Below, piece after piece: positions 26,108-34,937 of a DNA stretch of 64,000 nucleotides. Location of the stretch: NCBI RefSeq assembly GCF_018326265.1, contig NZ_AP023360.1, forward strand, positions 36,001 to 100,000, given 5' to 3'. This DNA is from Catellatospora sp. IY07-71. GTDB lineage: Bacteria > Actinomycetota > Actinomycetes > Mycobacteriales > Micromonosporaceae. The translations under genes and the position numbers were made by a program. Each line of letters opens with the position of its first letter. Position 1 is the stretch's first letter. The notes beneath the pieces are model-generated. The model made no database searches, was not told the origin of the DNA, and was given only the letters and a program-made list of their open reading frames with translations.

Positions 26108-26692
26108 TCAGCGGTATAGATGACGTTTTGTGATGTATTGCACTACGCCGTCCGGTACCAGATACCAGACCGGCTGCCCCGCGGCGACCCGGCGGCGGCA
26201 GTCCGTCGACGAGATCGCCATCGCCGGCACCTGCACCAGGCTCACCACGTCGGCGGGCAGGTGCGCGTCGGTCAGTGCGAACCCCGGCCGGGTGACCCCG
26301 ATGAAGTGCGCCAGCTCGAACAGCTGGTCCGCGTCCTTCCAGGACAGGATCTTGGAGAGCGCGTCGGCGCCGGTGATGAAGAACAGCTCGGTCTTGTCGC
26401 CGTACTGGTCGCGCAGCTCGCGCAGCGTGTCGACGGTGTAGGTCGGCCCGTCCCGGTCCACGTCCACCCGGCTCACCGTGAAACGCGGGTTGGACGCGGT
26501 CGCGATCACCGTCATCAGGTAGCGGTCCTCCGCCGGGGTGACCGCGCTCTCGCTCTTCTGCCACGGCTTGCCGGTGGGCACGAAGACGACCTCGTCCAGC
26601 GCGTACCGGTCGGCGACCTCGCTGGCCGCGACGAGATGGCCGTGGTGGATCGGGTCGAAGGTGCCGCCCATGACCCCGATGCGTTGCGCCAC
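26108..26692 (-). CDS. nadD: Nicotinate-nucleotide adenylyltransferase NadD
   Basis: NadD adenylates nicotinate mononucleotide in NAD synthesis. The 194-residue protein has the nucleotidyltransferase motif [46 protein letters not shown] and the C-terminal [14 protein letters not shown] (the ISSTxxR motif that binds ATP phosphates). Length is typical. Start is GTG at 26692. A 133-base spacer separates it from rsfS, and a hairpin terminator lies upstream, so the operon probably begins here. Confidence 0.95.
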   Translation of the reverse strand: MAQRIGVMGGTFDPIHHGHLVAASEVADRYALDEVVFVPTGKPWQKSESAVTPAEDRYLMTVIATASNPRFTVSRVDVDRDGPTYTVDTLRELRDQYGDKTELFFITGADALSKILSWKDADQLFELAHFIGVTRPGFALTDAHLPADVVSLVQVPAMAISSTDCRRRVAAGQPVWYLVPDGVVQYITKRHLYR

Positions 26693-26743
26693 GGCCCGAT
26701 TCTATGCCGCCGCCGCGCGGATCCCGCCTTGTCATCGACTCCA

Positions 26744-26788
26744 GCCTATCTCGATGAACTCCTGTCGAGCGGAGTCATCCAGATAGGC
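26744..26788 (-). terminator. pepN terminator hairpin
   Basis: The stem GCCTATCT (26744-26751) with AGATAGGC (26781-26788) continues inward as GATGAACTCC with GGAGTCATC (one bulge). It lies about 75 bases after pepN and before nadD on the same strand, separating the two units. Confidence 0.65.
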
Positions 26789-26863
26789 CGGCGTCATTCG
26801 AAACACCGGGCGAGGCGCCCCGCGGCCCGGACAAGGGGGCGGCGGGGCGGATGGCGGGGCAGG

Positions 26864-29353
26864 TCAGGCGGCCTGCCGGGCGCGCAGGGCGCGGGCCAGG
26901 TCGTCGGTCTCGTCGGCGAGCGCGCGGCGCAGCAGCGGGTGCATCTCGCCGGCCAGCGCGGCGTGCGCGGCGGCCAGTGTGTCCTCCGACACGGCGTACA
27001 CCGGGTAGACCGTCTTGGCCAGCAGCGCCAGCATGTCGCCGGAGCGGCCCGCCGAGCGCGGCAGCTCGGTGAAGAAGCGGGCCACGTACGGCGCGGTCAG
27101 CTCGGCCTGCTCGGGCTGCCACAGCCCGGACCCGGCCGCGGCGGCGATCCGGTTGGACTGCCCCTGCTCGGTCACGACCAGGTCGAACGCGCGCTCCTTG
27201 GCGGCCGGGTCGGGGCGGCAGGCGCGCACCCGCACCGCCTCCTGCTCGCCCTTGTCGCTGTGGTCGCGCTGCAGCTCGGCCTCGATCTCGTCCTCGGCGA
27301 CGTCGCCCAGTGCGGCGAGCCGGCCCAGGACCGCCCAGCGCAGCTCGGCGTCGACGGGCAGGCCCTCGGGCACGTTCGCGCCGGTGAGCCAGCCGCGCAG
27401 CAGGTCCCGGTCCGCCTCGCCGCCGGCCGCGATGAGGTTGCGGGCCGCGGCGAGCTGGTGCCCGCTGCCGGGCGCGGCGGTGGCGAGCAGCGTACGTGCG
27501 GCGTCGGCCAGCGCCTGGCGGGCGGCCTGCTGCTCGTCCGCGGGCACGAACCGGGTGGCCGCGTAACGGGCCAGCCCGAAGATCGACTCGACGATGGTGA
27601 CGTCCGGGTCGGCGGGCAGCGCGGCGGCGGCCAGCGCGACGAACTCGGCGGCGGGCCACTCGCCGTCGCGGGTGGCGTCCCAGGCGCTGTTCCACCACAG
27701 CGAGCGGGCCAGCGAGTCCGGCTGCGCGGCCAGCAGCGCGGGCAGCTCGGCACGGGTCCGCTCGTCCACCCGGATCTTGGCGAAGGTGAGGTCGCCGTCG
27801 TTGAGCAGCAGGCCGCGGCCGGTCACGCCGGTCAGCTGCGGCACCGGGGTCAGCTCGCCGCTCACCTCGACCTCGGTGCGCTGCCACGTCCCGGCGGCGT
27901 CGAACCAGCCCAGGCCGATGCGGTGCGCGCGCAGCGTCGGGAACTCCGCCGGGGCGCTCTGCGCGACCGCGACGGAGGCGTACGAGCCGTCGGCGTTCCA
28001 CTCGATCACGGGGCGCAGCGTGTTCACCTGCGGGGTGCGCAGCCAGTCCCGCGCCCACGCCTCCAGGTCCCGCCCGCTGGCCAGCGACAGCGCGCCGAGC
28101 AGGTCGGCCAGGGTGGCGTTGCCCCAGGCGTGCTTGTCGAAGTACGCCCGCAGCCCGGACAGGAACGCCTCGTCGCCGATGAACGCGACGAGCTGGCGCA
28201 GCGCCGAGCAGCCCTTGGCGTAGCTGATGCCGTCGAAGTTGGCGAACGCGGCGTCGGTGTCCTCGACCTCGGTCGGCGCGATCGGGTGCGTGGAGGGGCG
28301 CTGGTCGGCGGCGTACCCCCAGGCCTTGCGGTTGACGCCGAAGCGAGTCCAGGACTGCGGCCACTTCGTGACCTCCGCGACCAGGCGGTAGCCCATGTAG
28401 GTGGCGAACGACTCGTTCAGCCACAGGTCGTCCCACCAGCGCATGGTGACCAGGTCGCCGAACCACATGTGGGCCATCTCGTGGGCGATGATGGCCGCCC
28501 GCTCCAGCCGCTCGGTGTCGGTCACCGCGGCCCGGAACAGCAGCTCGTCGCGGAACACCACGCAGCCGGGGAACTCCATCGCGCCCCAGCTGAACTCGGG
28601 CACGAACGCCTGGTCGTACTTGCCGAACGGATACCGCACGCCGAACAGCTCGTGGTAGCGGTCCAGGAACGCCTTGGTCACCTCGAAGATCTCGGGCGCG
28701 TCGCGCTCCAGCACCTCGGCGTAGCTGGCACGGGCGATGATGCCCAGCGGGATGCCGTCGTGGGCGTCGGTCACCTCGACGTACGGCCCGGCCACGAACG
28801 TGATCAGGTATGTCGCGACGGGCTTGGTCGCTCCGAACTCCCAGCGGCCGGGCGCGGTCTGCGTGCCCTCGCTGTTGGCACGGACCAGCCAGGACGGGTC
28901 GGTGGTGACCGACAGCGTCACGGGCGCCTTGAGGTCGGGCTGGTCGAAGCAGGCCATGAAGCCGGGCGCGTCGGTGATCGACGGCTGGGCGTACGTGTAG
29001 ACCTGCTTGTCGGCCGGGTCCACGAAGCGGTGCACGCCCTGGCTGGAGTGGGTGTACGCATACGCGGCCTCGACCACCACCGTGTTGCTCGCGGCGAGCC
29101 CGGCCAGCCGCAGCCTGCCCTCGGCGAACGCACCCTCGGGCAGCTCCACGCCGTTGAGCGTCGCCCGGAGCAGCTGTTCGGGCCGCAGCTCCAGGAACGT
29201 CTCCGCGCCGGCGTCGGCGGTGAAGCGGACCGTGGTGACCGTGCGGAAGAGTTCGTCCCCGCCGGTCAGGTCCACGTCCAGCGCGTACGCGAGGTCCCGT
29301 ACGGTGGCGGCCCGCGCGACGGCTTCGGAGTGGGTGAGGCAACGATGCGACAT
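26864..29353 (-). CDS. pepN: Aminopeptidase N (M1 family)
   Basis: PepN removes N-terminal residues from peptides. The 829-residue protein has the exopeptidase motif GAMEFPG, the zinc site HEMAH (in IIAHEMAHMWFGDL) with the third ligand Glu in NESFA, and a downstream Tyr region. N-terminal beta and C-terminal helical ERAP1-like domains have normal length. The ATG at 29353 (MSHRCLTHSEA) follows AGGATGAG; an open frame to 29446 lacks similarity. No signal peptide, so cytoplasmic. It is separated from nadD by a hairpin and is divergent from the trpS leader. Confidence 0.94.
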   Translation of the reverse strand: MSHRCLTHSEAVARAATVRDLAYALDVDLTGGDELFRTVTTVRFTADAGAETFLELRPEQLLRATLNGVELPEGAFAEGRLRLAGLAASNTVVVEAAYAYTHSSQGVHRFVDPADKQVYTYAQPSITDAPGFMACFDQPDLKAPVTLSVTTDPSWLVRANSEGTQTAPGRWEFGATKPVATYLITFVAGPYVEVTDAHDGIPLGIIARASYAEVLERDAPEIFEVTKAFLDRYHELFGVRYPFGKYDQAFVPEFSWGAMEFPGCVVFRDELLFRAAVTDTERLERAAIIAHEMAHMWFGDLVTMRWWDDLWLNESFATYMGYRLVAEVTKWPQSWTRFGVNRKAWGYAADQRPSTHPIAPTEVEDTDAAFANFDGISYAKGCSALRQLVAFIGDEAFLSGLRAYFDKHAWGNATLADLLGALSLASGRDLEAWARDWLRTPQVNTLRPVIEWNADGSYASVAVAQSAPAEFPTLRAHRIGLGWFDAAGTWQRTEVEVSGELTPVPQLTGVTGRGLLLNDGDLTFAKIRVDERTRAELPALLAAQPDSLARSLWWNSAWDATRDGEWPAAEFVALAAAALPADPDVTIVESIFGLARYAATRFVPADEQQAARQALADAARTLLATAAPGSGHQLAAARNLIAAGGEADRDLLRGWLTGANVPEGLPVDAELRWAVLGRLAALGDVAEDEIEAELQRDHSDKGEQEAVRVRACRPDPAAKERAFDLVVTEQGQSNRIAAAAGSGLWQPEQAELTAPYVARFFTELPRSAGRSGDMLALLAKTVYPVYAVSEDTLAAAHAALAGEMHPLLRRALADETDDLARALRARQAA

Positions 29354-29418
29354 GCGCTCATCCTGCCTGATGCGAAGCAAGTGTTGAACAACCGGCACCC
29401 CTCGGCATGAGTTCATTC

Positions 29419-29447
29419 TTGCCGAGCTCATCCGCGGCGGGGACAAT
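29419..29447 (+). promoter_or_regulatory. Candidate promoter of the trpS leader
   Basis: TTGCCG (29419-29424), a 17-base spacer, and GACAAT (29442-29447) resemble a sigma-70-type promoter. The expected start of transcription is only one or two bases before the leader ATG at 29455, so the leader peptide would be read from leaderless mRNA. Confidence 0.55.
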
Positions 29448-29454
29448 AGCCGTC

Positions 29455-29490
29455 ATGCGGATGACGAGCACCATGTGGTGGCTGCCCTGA
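29455..29490 (+). CDS. trpS leader peptide with tandem Trp codons
   Basis: ATG to TGA encodes only MRMTSTMWWLP. Two adjacent Trp codons (29476-29481) just upstream of alternative hairpins are the standard sensor of ribosome-mediated attenuation. Trp is the rarest codon, and the downstream gene is tryptophanyl-tRNA synthetase, so the pairing is unlikely to be chance. No ribosome site is evident upstream. Confidence 0.8.
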   Translation: MRMTSTMWWLP

Positions 29491-29491
29491 C

Positions 29492-29549
29492 GGGCGGCCC
29501 GCTTCCGCGAACCCGAGCAAACCCAAGGCCGCCCCACCCGGGCGGCCTT
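29492..29549 (+). promoter_or_regulatory. trpS attenuator (antiterminator/terminator switch)
   Basis: Segment 29527-29534 (GGCCGCCC) can pair with either of two identical GGGCGGCC segments. Pairing with 29492-29499, directly after the leader stop codon, gives an antiterminator. Pairing with 29540-29547 forms the 10-bp terminator stem 29525-29534/29540-29549. A ribosome stalled on the Trp codons leaves 29492-29499 free; one that reaches the stop codon covers it. Tryptophanyl-tRNA shortage should therefore raise trpS expression. The terminator has only a weak T-run (TTC). Confidence 0.75.
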
Positions 29550-29614
29550 CGTCGTGCACGGCTCCAGCCGGTGCGGCCCGCCCGGACGGGCGACCGCGAC
29601 CCGAGGAGACCGAC

Positions 29615-30604
29615 ATGACCATCACCCCGACCCGCACCCGTGCCCGCCGCCTGTCCGGCTGCAAGCCCACCGGCCACCTGCAGCTGGGCAACCTGTTCGG
29701 CATGATCCGCCCGCTGGTGGCCGAGCAGGACGACAGCGAGACCGTCACCATGATCGCCGACCTGCACTCGTTCACCGTCGAGCACGACCCGGCCGCGGTA
29801 CGCGGGCTCACCCTGGAACAGGCGGCGGTGTTGCTGGCCGCCGGGGTGGACCCGGAGCGCACCGTGCTCTACGTGCAGTCCCACCTCGCCGAGCACGCCC
29901 AGCTGCACTACCTGCTGGAATGCGCCACGGGCTACGGCGAGGCGCAGCGCATGGTCGCGTTCAAGGAGAAGGCGGCGCGCGCCGAGCAGGTGCGGCTGAG
30001 CCTGCTCACCTACCCCGTGCTGATGGCCGCCGACATCCTGCTGCACGACACCGAGGAGGTCCCGGTCGGCGACGACCAGATGCAGCACGTGGAGCTGGCG
30101 CGGGCCGTCGCGAATCGGTTCAACGGCCGCTACGGGCCGACCTTCACCGTGCCGCGCGCGGTGCCCGCGCCGGTCGCCGCGCGGGTGATGGACCTGGCCG
30201 AGCCCACCGCCAAGATGGGCAAGACCAACGTGGTCAGCACGGGCGTGATCAGCATCCTCGACGAGCCGGGCACGGTACGCCGCAAGATCATGCGCGCGGT
30301 GACCGACAGCGTGAACGTGGTGCGCCACGACCGCGAGCACCAGCCCGGCGTGACCAACCTGCTGGAGATCTACCGGGCGTGCACCGGGCAGGCCGGGCGG
30401 TTCGACTCGTACGGGCAGCTCAAGCGGGAGACCGCCGAGGCCGTGGTGGACGTGCTGGCGCCGCTGCAGGAGCGGTACGAGGCGCTGCGCCGCCGTCCCG
30501 AGACGGTCGAGCGGGTGCTGCGCGAGGGTGCCGAGCGGGCCCGCCCGCGGGCCGCCGCCACGCTGCGGCGGGCCGGCGAGGCTATCGGGCTCTTCAGCGC
30601 CTGA
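29615..30604 (+). CDS. trpS: Tryptophanyl-tRNA synthetase (attenuator-controlled, auxiliary type)
   Basis: TrpRS charges tRNA-Trp with tryptophan. The 329-residue class I enzyme has the HIGH-type motif in CKPTGHLQLGNLFG, the Trp-pocket segments MIADLHSFT and PVLMAADILLHD, VGDDQMQHVELAR, and a KMSKS variant AKMGKTN. Start is ATG at 29615 after GAGGAG. Streptomyces have a constitutive TrpRS plus an auxiliary, indolmycin-resistant TrpRS1 that is controlled by attenuation; the leader here suggests the latter. Indolmycin resistance itself is not visible in the sequence. It converges with the GNAT gene, 4 bases away. Confidence 0.93.
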   Translation: MTITPTRTRARRLSGCKPTGHLQLGNLFGMIRPLVAEQDDSETVTMIADLHSFTVEHDPAAVRGLTLEQAAVLLAAGVDPERTVLYVQSHLAEHAQLHYLLECATGYGEAQRMVAFKEKAARAEQVRLSLLTYPVLMAADILLHDTEEVPVGDDQMQHVELARAVANRFNGRYGPTFTVPRAVPAPVAARVMDLAEPTAKMGKTNVVSTGVISILDEPGTVRRKIMRAVTDSVNVVRHDREHQPGVTNLLEIYRACTGQAGRFDSYGQLKRETAEAVVDVLAPLQERYEALRRRPETVERVLREGAERARPRAAATLRRAGEAIGLFSA

Positions 30605-30608
30605 CGGG

Positions 30609-31049
30609 TCAGGGTCTGACGACCTTCTTGGTGAAGCAGACGGAGTAGGGGTTGCCGATGTACCTGCCGTACGGTTCGGTCCGGTCGTAGCCGGCCGACT
30701 CGAACAGCGTGATCGCCTCGGGCTGGTTCACACCGGTCTCGGCGATGATCGAGTCCAGACCCTGGGCGGTGGCCCGTCGTTCCAGTGCCGCAAGGATGCG
30801 GCGGGCCACCCCGGCGCGGCGATGCGCCGGTTGTACGAAAAGACGCCTGAGTTCACCGACGCCCTGGCCGTACGGGACGATCGCCCCGCAGCCGACGGGC
30901 CGGCTCAGCACGTACGCCACCACGAAGCGGGCGTGCGGGTCCAGTGGTGACCGGGTCGTGCCCGGGTACCGCGTGAAGAGTTCGGTCTCAGCGGCGAGCA
31001 CGAGCGCGGTGACATCAGGGTGGGTGATCTCGCGGTGCTGGATCAACAC
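30609..31049 (-). CDS. GNAT family N-acetyltransferase
   Basis: The 146-residue protein has the GNAT acetyl-CoA site in ELRRLFVQPAHRRAGVARRILAALE (the R/Q-x-x-G-x-G/A segment) and the C-terminal ITLFESAGYDRTEPYGRY. Substrate unknown; similarity is to small GNATs of the PhnO/YjcF type. Start GTG at 31049. It stands alone, convergent with trpS. Confidence 0.85.
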   Translation of the reverse strand: MLIQHREITHPDVTALVLAAETELFTRYPGTTRSPLDPHARFVVAYVLSRPVGCGAIVPYGQGVGELRRLFVQPAHRRAGVARRILAALERRATAQGLDSIIAETGVNQPEAITLFESAGYDRTEPYGRYIGNPYSVCFTKKVVRP

Positions 31050-31165
31050 CGTCAGGACGCTAGACAGGGCTTGTTTCCGCGTTGTTTCACGAAGCGCACA
31101 GCGAGGCGGTACGCGTTGATATGCCGGTCACTGTCGCCGAATCGTTGCGCAGGAACACACCGAAC

Positions 31166-31202
31166 GGCCCGGCGCACCACGTGAACGGCGGTGCGCCGGG
31201 CC
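31166..31202 (-). terminator. obgE terminator hairpin
   Basis: A perfect 13-bp stem (31166-31178 with 31190-31202) and an 11-base loop lie 12 bases after the obgE stop on the minus strand. Confidence 0.75.
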
Positions 31203-31213
31203 TGAACGGTCGA

Positions 31214-32716
31214 TCAGCGGACGTCGTCGGTGTCGCCGGTGTCGCCGGTGTCGTCGTCGGAGACGAAGTCGTCCTCGTCCTCGAGCCACTCGTCGCCCGC
31301 GGTGTCGCCCTCCGCGCGCACCCGGCGTGCCTTACGGGCGGCGAGCCGCTCGGAAGCGCTCGCCCGGGTGTTCTCGTCCTCCAGGCGGGCGTCGGTGCCG
31401 CGGTTGCCGGGCGTGAAGTTCGCGCCCGCGTACACCGTGGGCTGCCAGTCGAACTCGCGCGCGCCGATGCGCACCGGATCGCCGGGCGTCGCGCCCAGCT
31501 TGGCGAGCCGGTCCTCCACCCCCAGCCGGGCCAGCCGGTCGGCGAGGTAGCCCACGGCCTCGTCGTTGTCGAACTGGGTCTGGCGCACCCAGCGCTCGGG
31601 CTTGACGCCCTTGACCACCCAGACGCCCTCGCCGTCGCGCTCGATCTCGAAGCCGGAGTCGTCGACCGCCTTCGGGCGCAGCACGATCCGGGTCGGCTCC
31701 AGCACCGGCGCGGCGGCACGGTGCTCCTCGACCATGCGGGCCAGCGCGTACACCAGCTCCTGCAGGCCCTCGCGGGTGGCCGCGCTGATCCGGTAGATCG
31801 GCCAGCCGAACTTCTCCAGGTCGGGCGTGGTGATGTCGGCCAGGTCCCGGCCGTCCGGCACGTCGATCTTGTTGAGCACGATGATCCGGGGCCGGTCCTC
31901 CAGCCCGCCGTACTGGGCCAGCTCCGCTTCGAGGGCCTCGATGTCGGCGACCGGGTCGCGGTCGGTCTCCAGCGTCGCGGTGTCCACCACGTGGGCGAGC
32001 ACCGCGGTGCGCTCGATGTGCCGCAGGAACTCCAGGCCCAGGCCCTTGCCCCGGGCCGCGCCGGGGATCAGGCCCGGCACGTCGGCGACGGTGAACACGT
32101 GCTCGCCCGCCTGCACCACGCCCAGGTTGGGCACCAGGGTGGTGAACGGGTAGTCGGCGATCTTCGGCTTGGCCGCGGAGATCACCGAGATCAGCGAGGA
32201 CTTGCCCGCGCTGGGGAAGCCGACCAGGCCCACGTCGGCCACGCTCTTCAGCTCGACGATCACGTCGAGCTTGTCACCGGGCTCGCCCAGCTCGGCGAAG
32301 CCGGGCGCCTTGCGCCGGGCGCTGGCCAGCGAGGCGTTGCCCCGGCCGCCACGGCCGCCACGGGCCACCTCCAGCGTGGTGCCCACGCCCACCAGGTCGG
32401 CGATGACCTCGCCGTCCATGGTCTGCACGACCGTGCCCGAGGGCACCTTGAGCACCAGGTCGGTGCCGTTGGCGCCCTCCCGGTTGTTGCCCGCGCCGCC
32501 CTTGCCGTTGGGCGCCTTGAGATGCGGGTGGAAGTGGAAGTCGAGCAGCGTGTGCACGTTCGGGTCGACGACCATCAGGATGCCGCCGCCGTGCCCGCCG
32601 TTGCCCCCGTCCGGCCCCCCGAACGGCTTGAACTTCTCCCGGTGAATGGAGACGCAACCATGCCCGCCGTCACCCGCCTGCAGGTGCAGCACCACACGAT
32701 CAACGAACGTAGCCAC
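31214..32716 (-). CDS. obgE: GTPase ObgE/CgtA
   Basis: Obg is an essential ribosome-associated GTPase tied to 50S assembly, stringent response and, in Streptomyces, onset of aerial mycelium. The 500-residue protein has the Gly-rich OBG fold (1-158), the G domain with [29 protein letters not shown], and the C-terminal OCT domain. An acidic tail ([19 protein letters not shown]) extends the end, as in actinobacterial Obg. The GTG at 32716 ([11 protein letters not shown]) fits family starts and lies 5-6 bases after GGGAG; another GTG at 32722 is too close to it. Preceded by rplU-rpmA as in most bacteria, but a terminator hairpin separates rpmA from obgE. Confidence 0.95.
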   Translation of the reverse strand: MATFVDRVVLHLQAGDGGHGCVSIHREKFKPFGGPDGGNGGHGGGILMVVDPNVHTLLDFHFHPHLKAPNGKGGAGNNREGANGTDLVLKVPSGTVVQTMDGEVIADLVGVGTTLEVARGGRGGRGNASLASARRKAPGFAELGEPGDKLDVIVELKSVADVGLVGFPSAGKSSLISVISAAKPKIADYPFTTLVPNLGVVQAGEHVFTVADVPGLIPGAARGKGLGLEFLRHIERTAVLAHVVDTATLETDRDPVADIEALEAELAQYGGLEDRPRIIVLNKIDVPDGRDLADITTPDLEKFGWPIYRISAATREGLQELVYALARMVEEHRAAAPVLEPTRIVLRPKAVDDSGFEIERDGEGVWVVKGVKPERWVRQTQFDNDEAVGYLADRLARLGVEDRLAKLGATPGDPVRIGAREFDWQPTVYAGANFTPGNRGTDARLEDENTRASASERLAARKARRVRAEGDTAGDEWLEDEDDFVSDDDTGDTGDTDDVR

Positions 32717-32773
32717 GTCCACTCCCTACTAGATCAACTCAACCACATGCCCGCCCTCGCCGCCCCGTTCCCG

Positions 32774-32836
32774 CGCAACTCTCAAAGAGTCGCGGCCCTG
32801 GAAGGGTGCGGACGCCGCAAGTCCGTAAGAGTTGCG
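32774..32836. repeat. Inverted repeat in the obgE upstream region
   Basis: CGCAACTCT (32774-32782) and AGAGTTGCG (32828-32836) are 9-bp perfect arms 45 bases apart. They lie in the 239-base rpmA-obgE spacer, between the rpmA terminator and obgE, and might be an operator or part of the obgE leader. Confidence 0.4.
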
Positions 32837-32910
32837 ACACCGGGAGCGGGCGGCGTGTTCCGGCGGCGCGGCGTTAGCCGCGTCTCAGTCCGGTCCCCCG
32901 GATACGGCAA

Positions 32911-32945
32911 GAGGCGGGGAGGCGCAGCGCGCGCCTCCCCGCCTC
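32911..32945 (-). terminator. rpmA terminator hairpin
   Basis: A perfect 15-bp stem (32911-32925 with 32931-32945) with an AGCGC loop lies 10 bases after the rpmA stop. It implies that obgE also has its own promoter. Confidence 0.8.
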
Positions 32946-32955
32946 CGACGATTCG

Positions 32956-33213
32956 TCAGGCCTCGACCGGAACGATGTTCACGGTCTTGCGGCCACGCTT
33001 CACGCCGAACTGCACCGCACCCGCGGCGAGGGCGAACAGCGTGTCGTCGCCACCACGGCCCACCAGGTCACCCGGGTGGAACTTGGTGCCGCGCTGGCGG
33101 ATCAGGATCTCGCCGGCGCTGACGACCTGGCCGCCGAAGCGCTTCACACCGAGCCGCTGGGCGGCGGAGTCGCGACCGTTGCGCGAGCTGGATGCACCCT
33201 TTTTGTGTGCCAT
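32956..33213 (-). CDS. rpmA: 50S ribosomal protein L27
   Basis: L27 contacts the peptidyl transferase centre and P-site tRNA. The 85-residue product [20 protein letters not shown] carries the family signature [27 protein letters not shown]. Start ATG at 33213, 8 bases after rplU, in the universal rplU-rpmA pair. The N-terminal tail is not of the cleaved firmicute type. Confidence 0.97.
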   Translation of the reverse strand: MAHKKGASSSRNGRDSAAQRLGVKRFGGQVVSAGEILIRQRGTKFHPGDLVGRGGDDTLFALAAGAVQFGVKRGRKTVNIVPVEA

Positions 33214-33221
33214 CTCGAGGC

Positions 33222-33536
33222 CTACTTCCCGCTCTTGATGCCGGTGACCTTGACCTGGGTCAGCGGCTGCCGGTGACCCTGCCGCTTGTGGTAGCCGGTC
33301 TTGTTCTTGAACTTGTGGATCCGGATCTTCGGGCCCTTGGTGTGGGCCACGACCTCGCCGGAAACAGAAACCTTGGCAAGCTTCGCCGCGTCGGTCACCA
33401 GGTCGCTGCCATCAACAAGCAGCACTGCGGACAGCGCCACCACGTCGCCGGGCGCGCCCGCGAGCTTCTCGACCTCGATCACGTCGCCCTCGGCGACCTT
33501 GTACTGCTTGCCGCCGGTCTTGACGATCGCGTACAT
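33222..33536 (-). CDS. rplU: 50S ribosomal protein L21
   Basis: L21 binds 23S rRNA. The 104-residue product [20 protein letters not shown] ends with the signature [21 protein letters not shown]. The ATG at 33536 has AGGAG upstream; the frame is open to 33656 without similarity. The leader between 33537 and the lipoprotein gene is about 200 bases, without a structure I can identify. Confidence 0.97.
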   Translation of the reverse strand: MYAIVKTGGKQYKVAEGDVIEVEKLAGAPGDVVALSAVLLVDGSDLVTDAAKLAKVSVSGEVVAHTKGPKIRIHKFKNKTGYHKRQGHRQPLTQVKVTGIKSGK

Positions 33537-33738
33537 GGGACGCGGACTCCTGTCGTAGGTGCTGGCGGTTGGTTCACCGGCCCGCGAAGGCGAGCCGAGA
33601 TCTGTACTACGTTTTCGCGCCCGGCGCGTCCTGGCCGAAGAACGGCCGGCACACACGCACGCATGCGGCGCCCTGCACGGGCACCGCAGAGAAGACTACG
33701 TCATGGCCCGGCCGTTGCCCAAACCGGGCACCCCCCGG

Positions 33739-33774
33739 CCCGGCGTGCGGTGACCGTGATCACCGCACGCCGGG
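33739..33774 (-). terminator. Terminator of the lipoprotein cluster
   Basis: A perfect 15-bp stem (33739-33753 with 33760-33774) with a six-base loop lies just after the stop of the 33781-34281 gene, separating it from rplU downstream on the same strand. Confidence 0.8.
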
Positions 33775-33780
33775 GACGGA

Positions 33781-34281
33781 TCACTTGCCGCAGAGGGCGT
33801 AGACCTTCTCGCCGGCGCTGGCGAACGCCGGACCCTCGAAGTACGCCATGATCTTGTCGACGTCGCCGCCGGTGGCGGCCAGGTCGGCCGGCAGCTTCTT
33901 GAGCACGGCGACGTCGGCCTCGACGGCGGACTTGATCTCGGGGTCGGTGGCGCCCGCGGCGATCGGGGCCAGTCCGGCCTCGAACTCGCCGAACGCCTTG
34001 GTCAGGTCGGCCAGCGCCTGCTGCGCCTTGGCCGGGTCCGCCTTGATCGCGTCGGCCTCGGTCATCAGCTTCATGAGCTGGGTCTTGATGCTCGACTCGG
34101 CCTTCATGTACGCCTCACAGGCGGCGGTCTTGTCCATCGGGGACGCGGCCGGGGCCGGGGCGGCGCTGGAGGCGGCCGGCGCACCCGAGGAGGCGGTCGC
34201 CGAGGGGGTCTCCGGGTCGGCGCAGGCGGCCATGCCCAGCAGGGCCAGGCCCAGCGTCGCGGTAGCGAGAACTCGTCGCAT
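33781..34281 (-). CDS. Small secreted lipoprotein, paralogue A
   Basis: The 166-residue protein has a signal peptide and lipobox (LLGMAAC, Cys20), a Ser/Ala/Pro-rich linker, and a helical domain of about 110 residues. The domain opens near KTAACEAYMKAESSIKTQLMKLM and ends KVYALCGK with a second cysteine. It shares layout with the next two genes: lipobox, Ala-rich linker, helical body bounded by two cysteines. No known family is recognised. It probably binds something at the outer face of the membrane. Confidence 0.75.
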   Translation of the reverse strand: MRRVLATATLGLALLGMAACADPETPSATASSGAPAASSAAPAPAASPMDKTAACEAYMKAESSIKTQLMKLMTEADAIKADPAKAQQALADLTKAFGEFEAGLAPIAAGATDPEIKSAVEADVAVLKKLPADLAATGGDVDKIMAYFEGPAFASAGEKVYALCGK

Positions 34282-34409
34282 AACGATTCCTTTCGAGGGA
34301 TTCAGGGGTTGGAGACGCCCGAAGGCGCCGGCGCCCGGGGCAGCCTAGCGAGCGCGGCCGACGGTGACCGCGGCAGCCTCACCGGCTGATCTGGACATCT
34401 TTCGGACAA

Positions 34410-34901
34410 TCAAGCGCAGGTCGTGGCGAGTGGCATGATCCAGGACAGGAAGGCCGGGGTCAGCTTGGCCTCCAGCTCCTCGGCCTTGGTCGTGCCCTCC
34501 AGGAAGGCGAGGTCCGCGGCCTTGCCCACGTTCGCGGCGACCTGCTCGAAGGTGGCCTTGAGCGCCGGGTCGGCCGCCTTGGCGCTCAGCTCGGTGATGG
34601 TGGACTGCAGGGTGGTGAGCTCTGTCTTGACCTTGGTCTCGGCCGCGGCGATCTTGGCCGCGTCGGTGCCCTGGCGGGCCTTGAGCAGCTCACCGATCGC
34701 CACGGTCAGGCCGGCCGTGCCCTGGCCGGCGAAGAGCTTGTTGAACTCGTCGCACACGGCCTTCGCCTCGGCCGCGGCGGAGGCGGCGGGCGCGCCCGTG
34801 GCGGGCGTGGCCGAACTGCCCGGCGCCGGGGTGTCGTCGGCGCAGGCGGCCGCGCCGAGAAGCACCGCGGCCAGGGCGGTGGCTGCGAGAAGACGTCGCA
34901 T
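34410..34901 (-). CDS. Small secreted lipoprotein, paralogue B
   Basis: The 163-residue protein starts MRRLLAATALAAVLLGAAAC with a clear lipobox. A linker precedes a helical domain that begins EAKAVCDEFNKLFAG and ends PLATTCA. The frame is open upstream to 34934, but the ATG at 34901 gives the lipoprotein signal. It lies 36 bases after paralogue C and resembles it in the N-terminus. Function unknown. Confidence 0.75.
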   Translation of the reverse strand: MRRLLAATALAAVLLGAAACADDTPAPGSSATPATGAPAASAAAEAKAVCDEFNKLFAGQGTAGLTVAIGELLKARQGTDAAKIAAAETKVKTELTTLQSTITELSAKAADPALKATFEQVAANVGKAADLAFLEGTTKAEELEAKLTPAFLSWIMPLATTCA

Positions 34902-34937
34902 GGGGGTGTTCCTCCGAGGGGTGGGACGCGGCACGGG

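Noticed and set aside
26120..29410. 1096-codon open frame on the plus strand opposite nadD and pepN
   Set aside because: Antisense shadow with His/Arg/Gly-rich composition and no family signature; nadD and pepN on the other strand are unambiguous.
33537..33700. Ribosomal-protein autoregulatory leader upstream of rplU
   Set aside because: I could not identify a conserved structure or alternative hairpins, so no RNA element is claimed.
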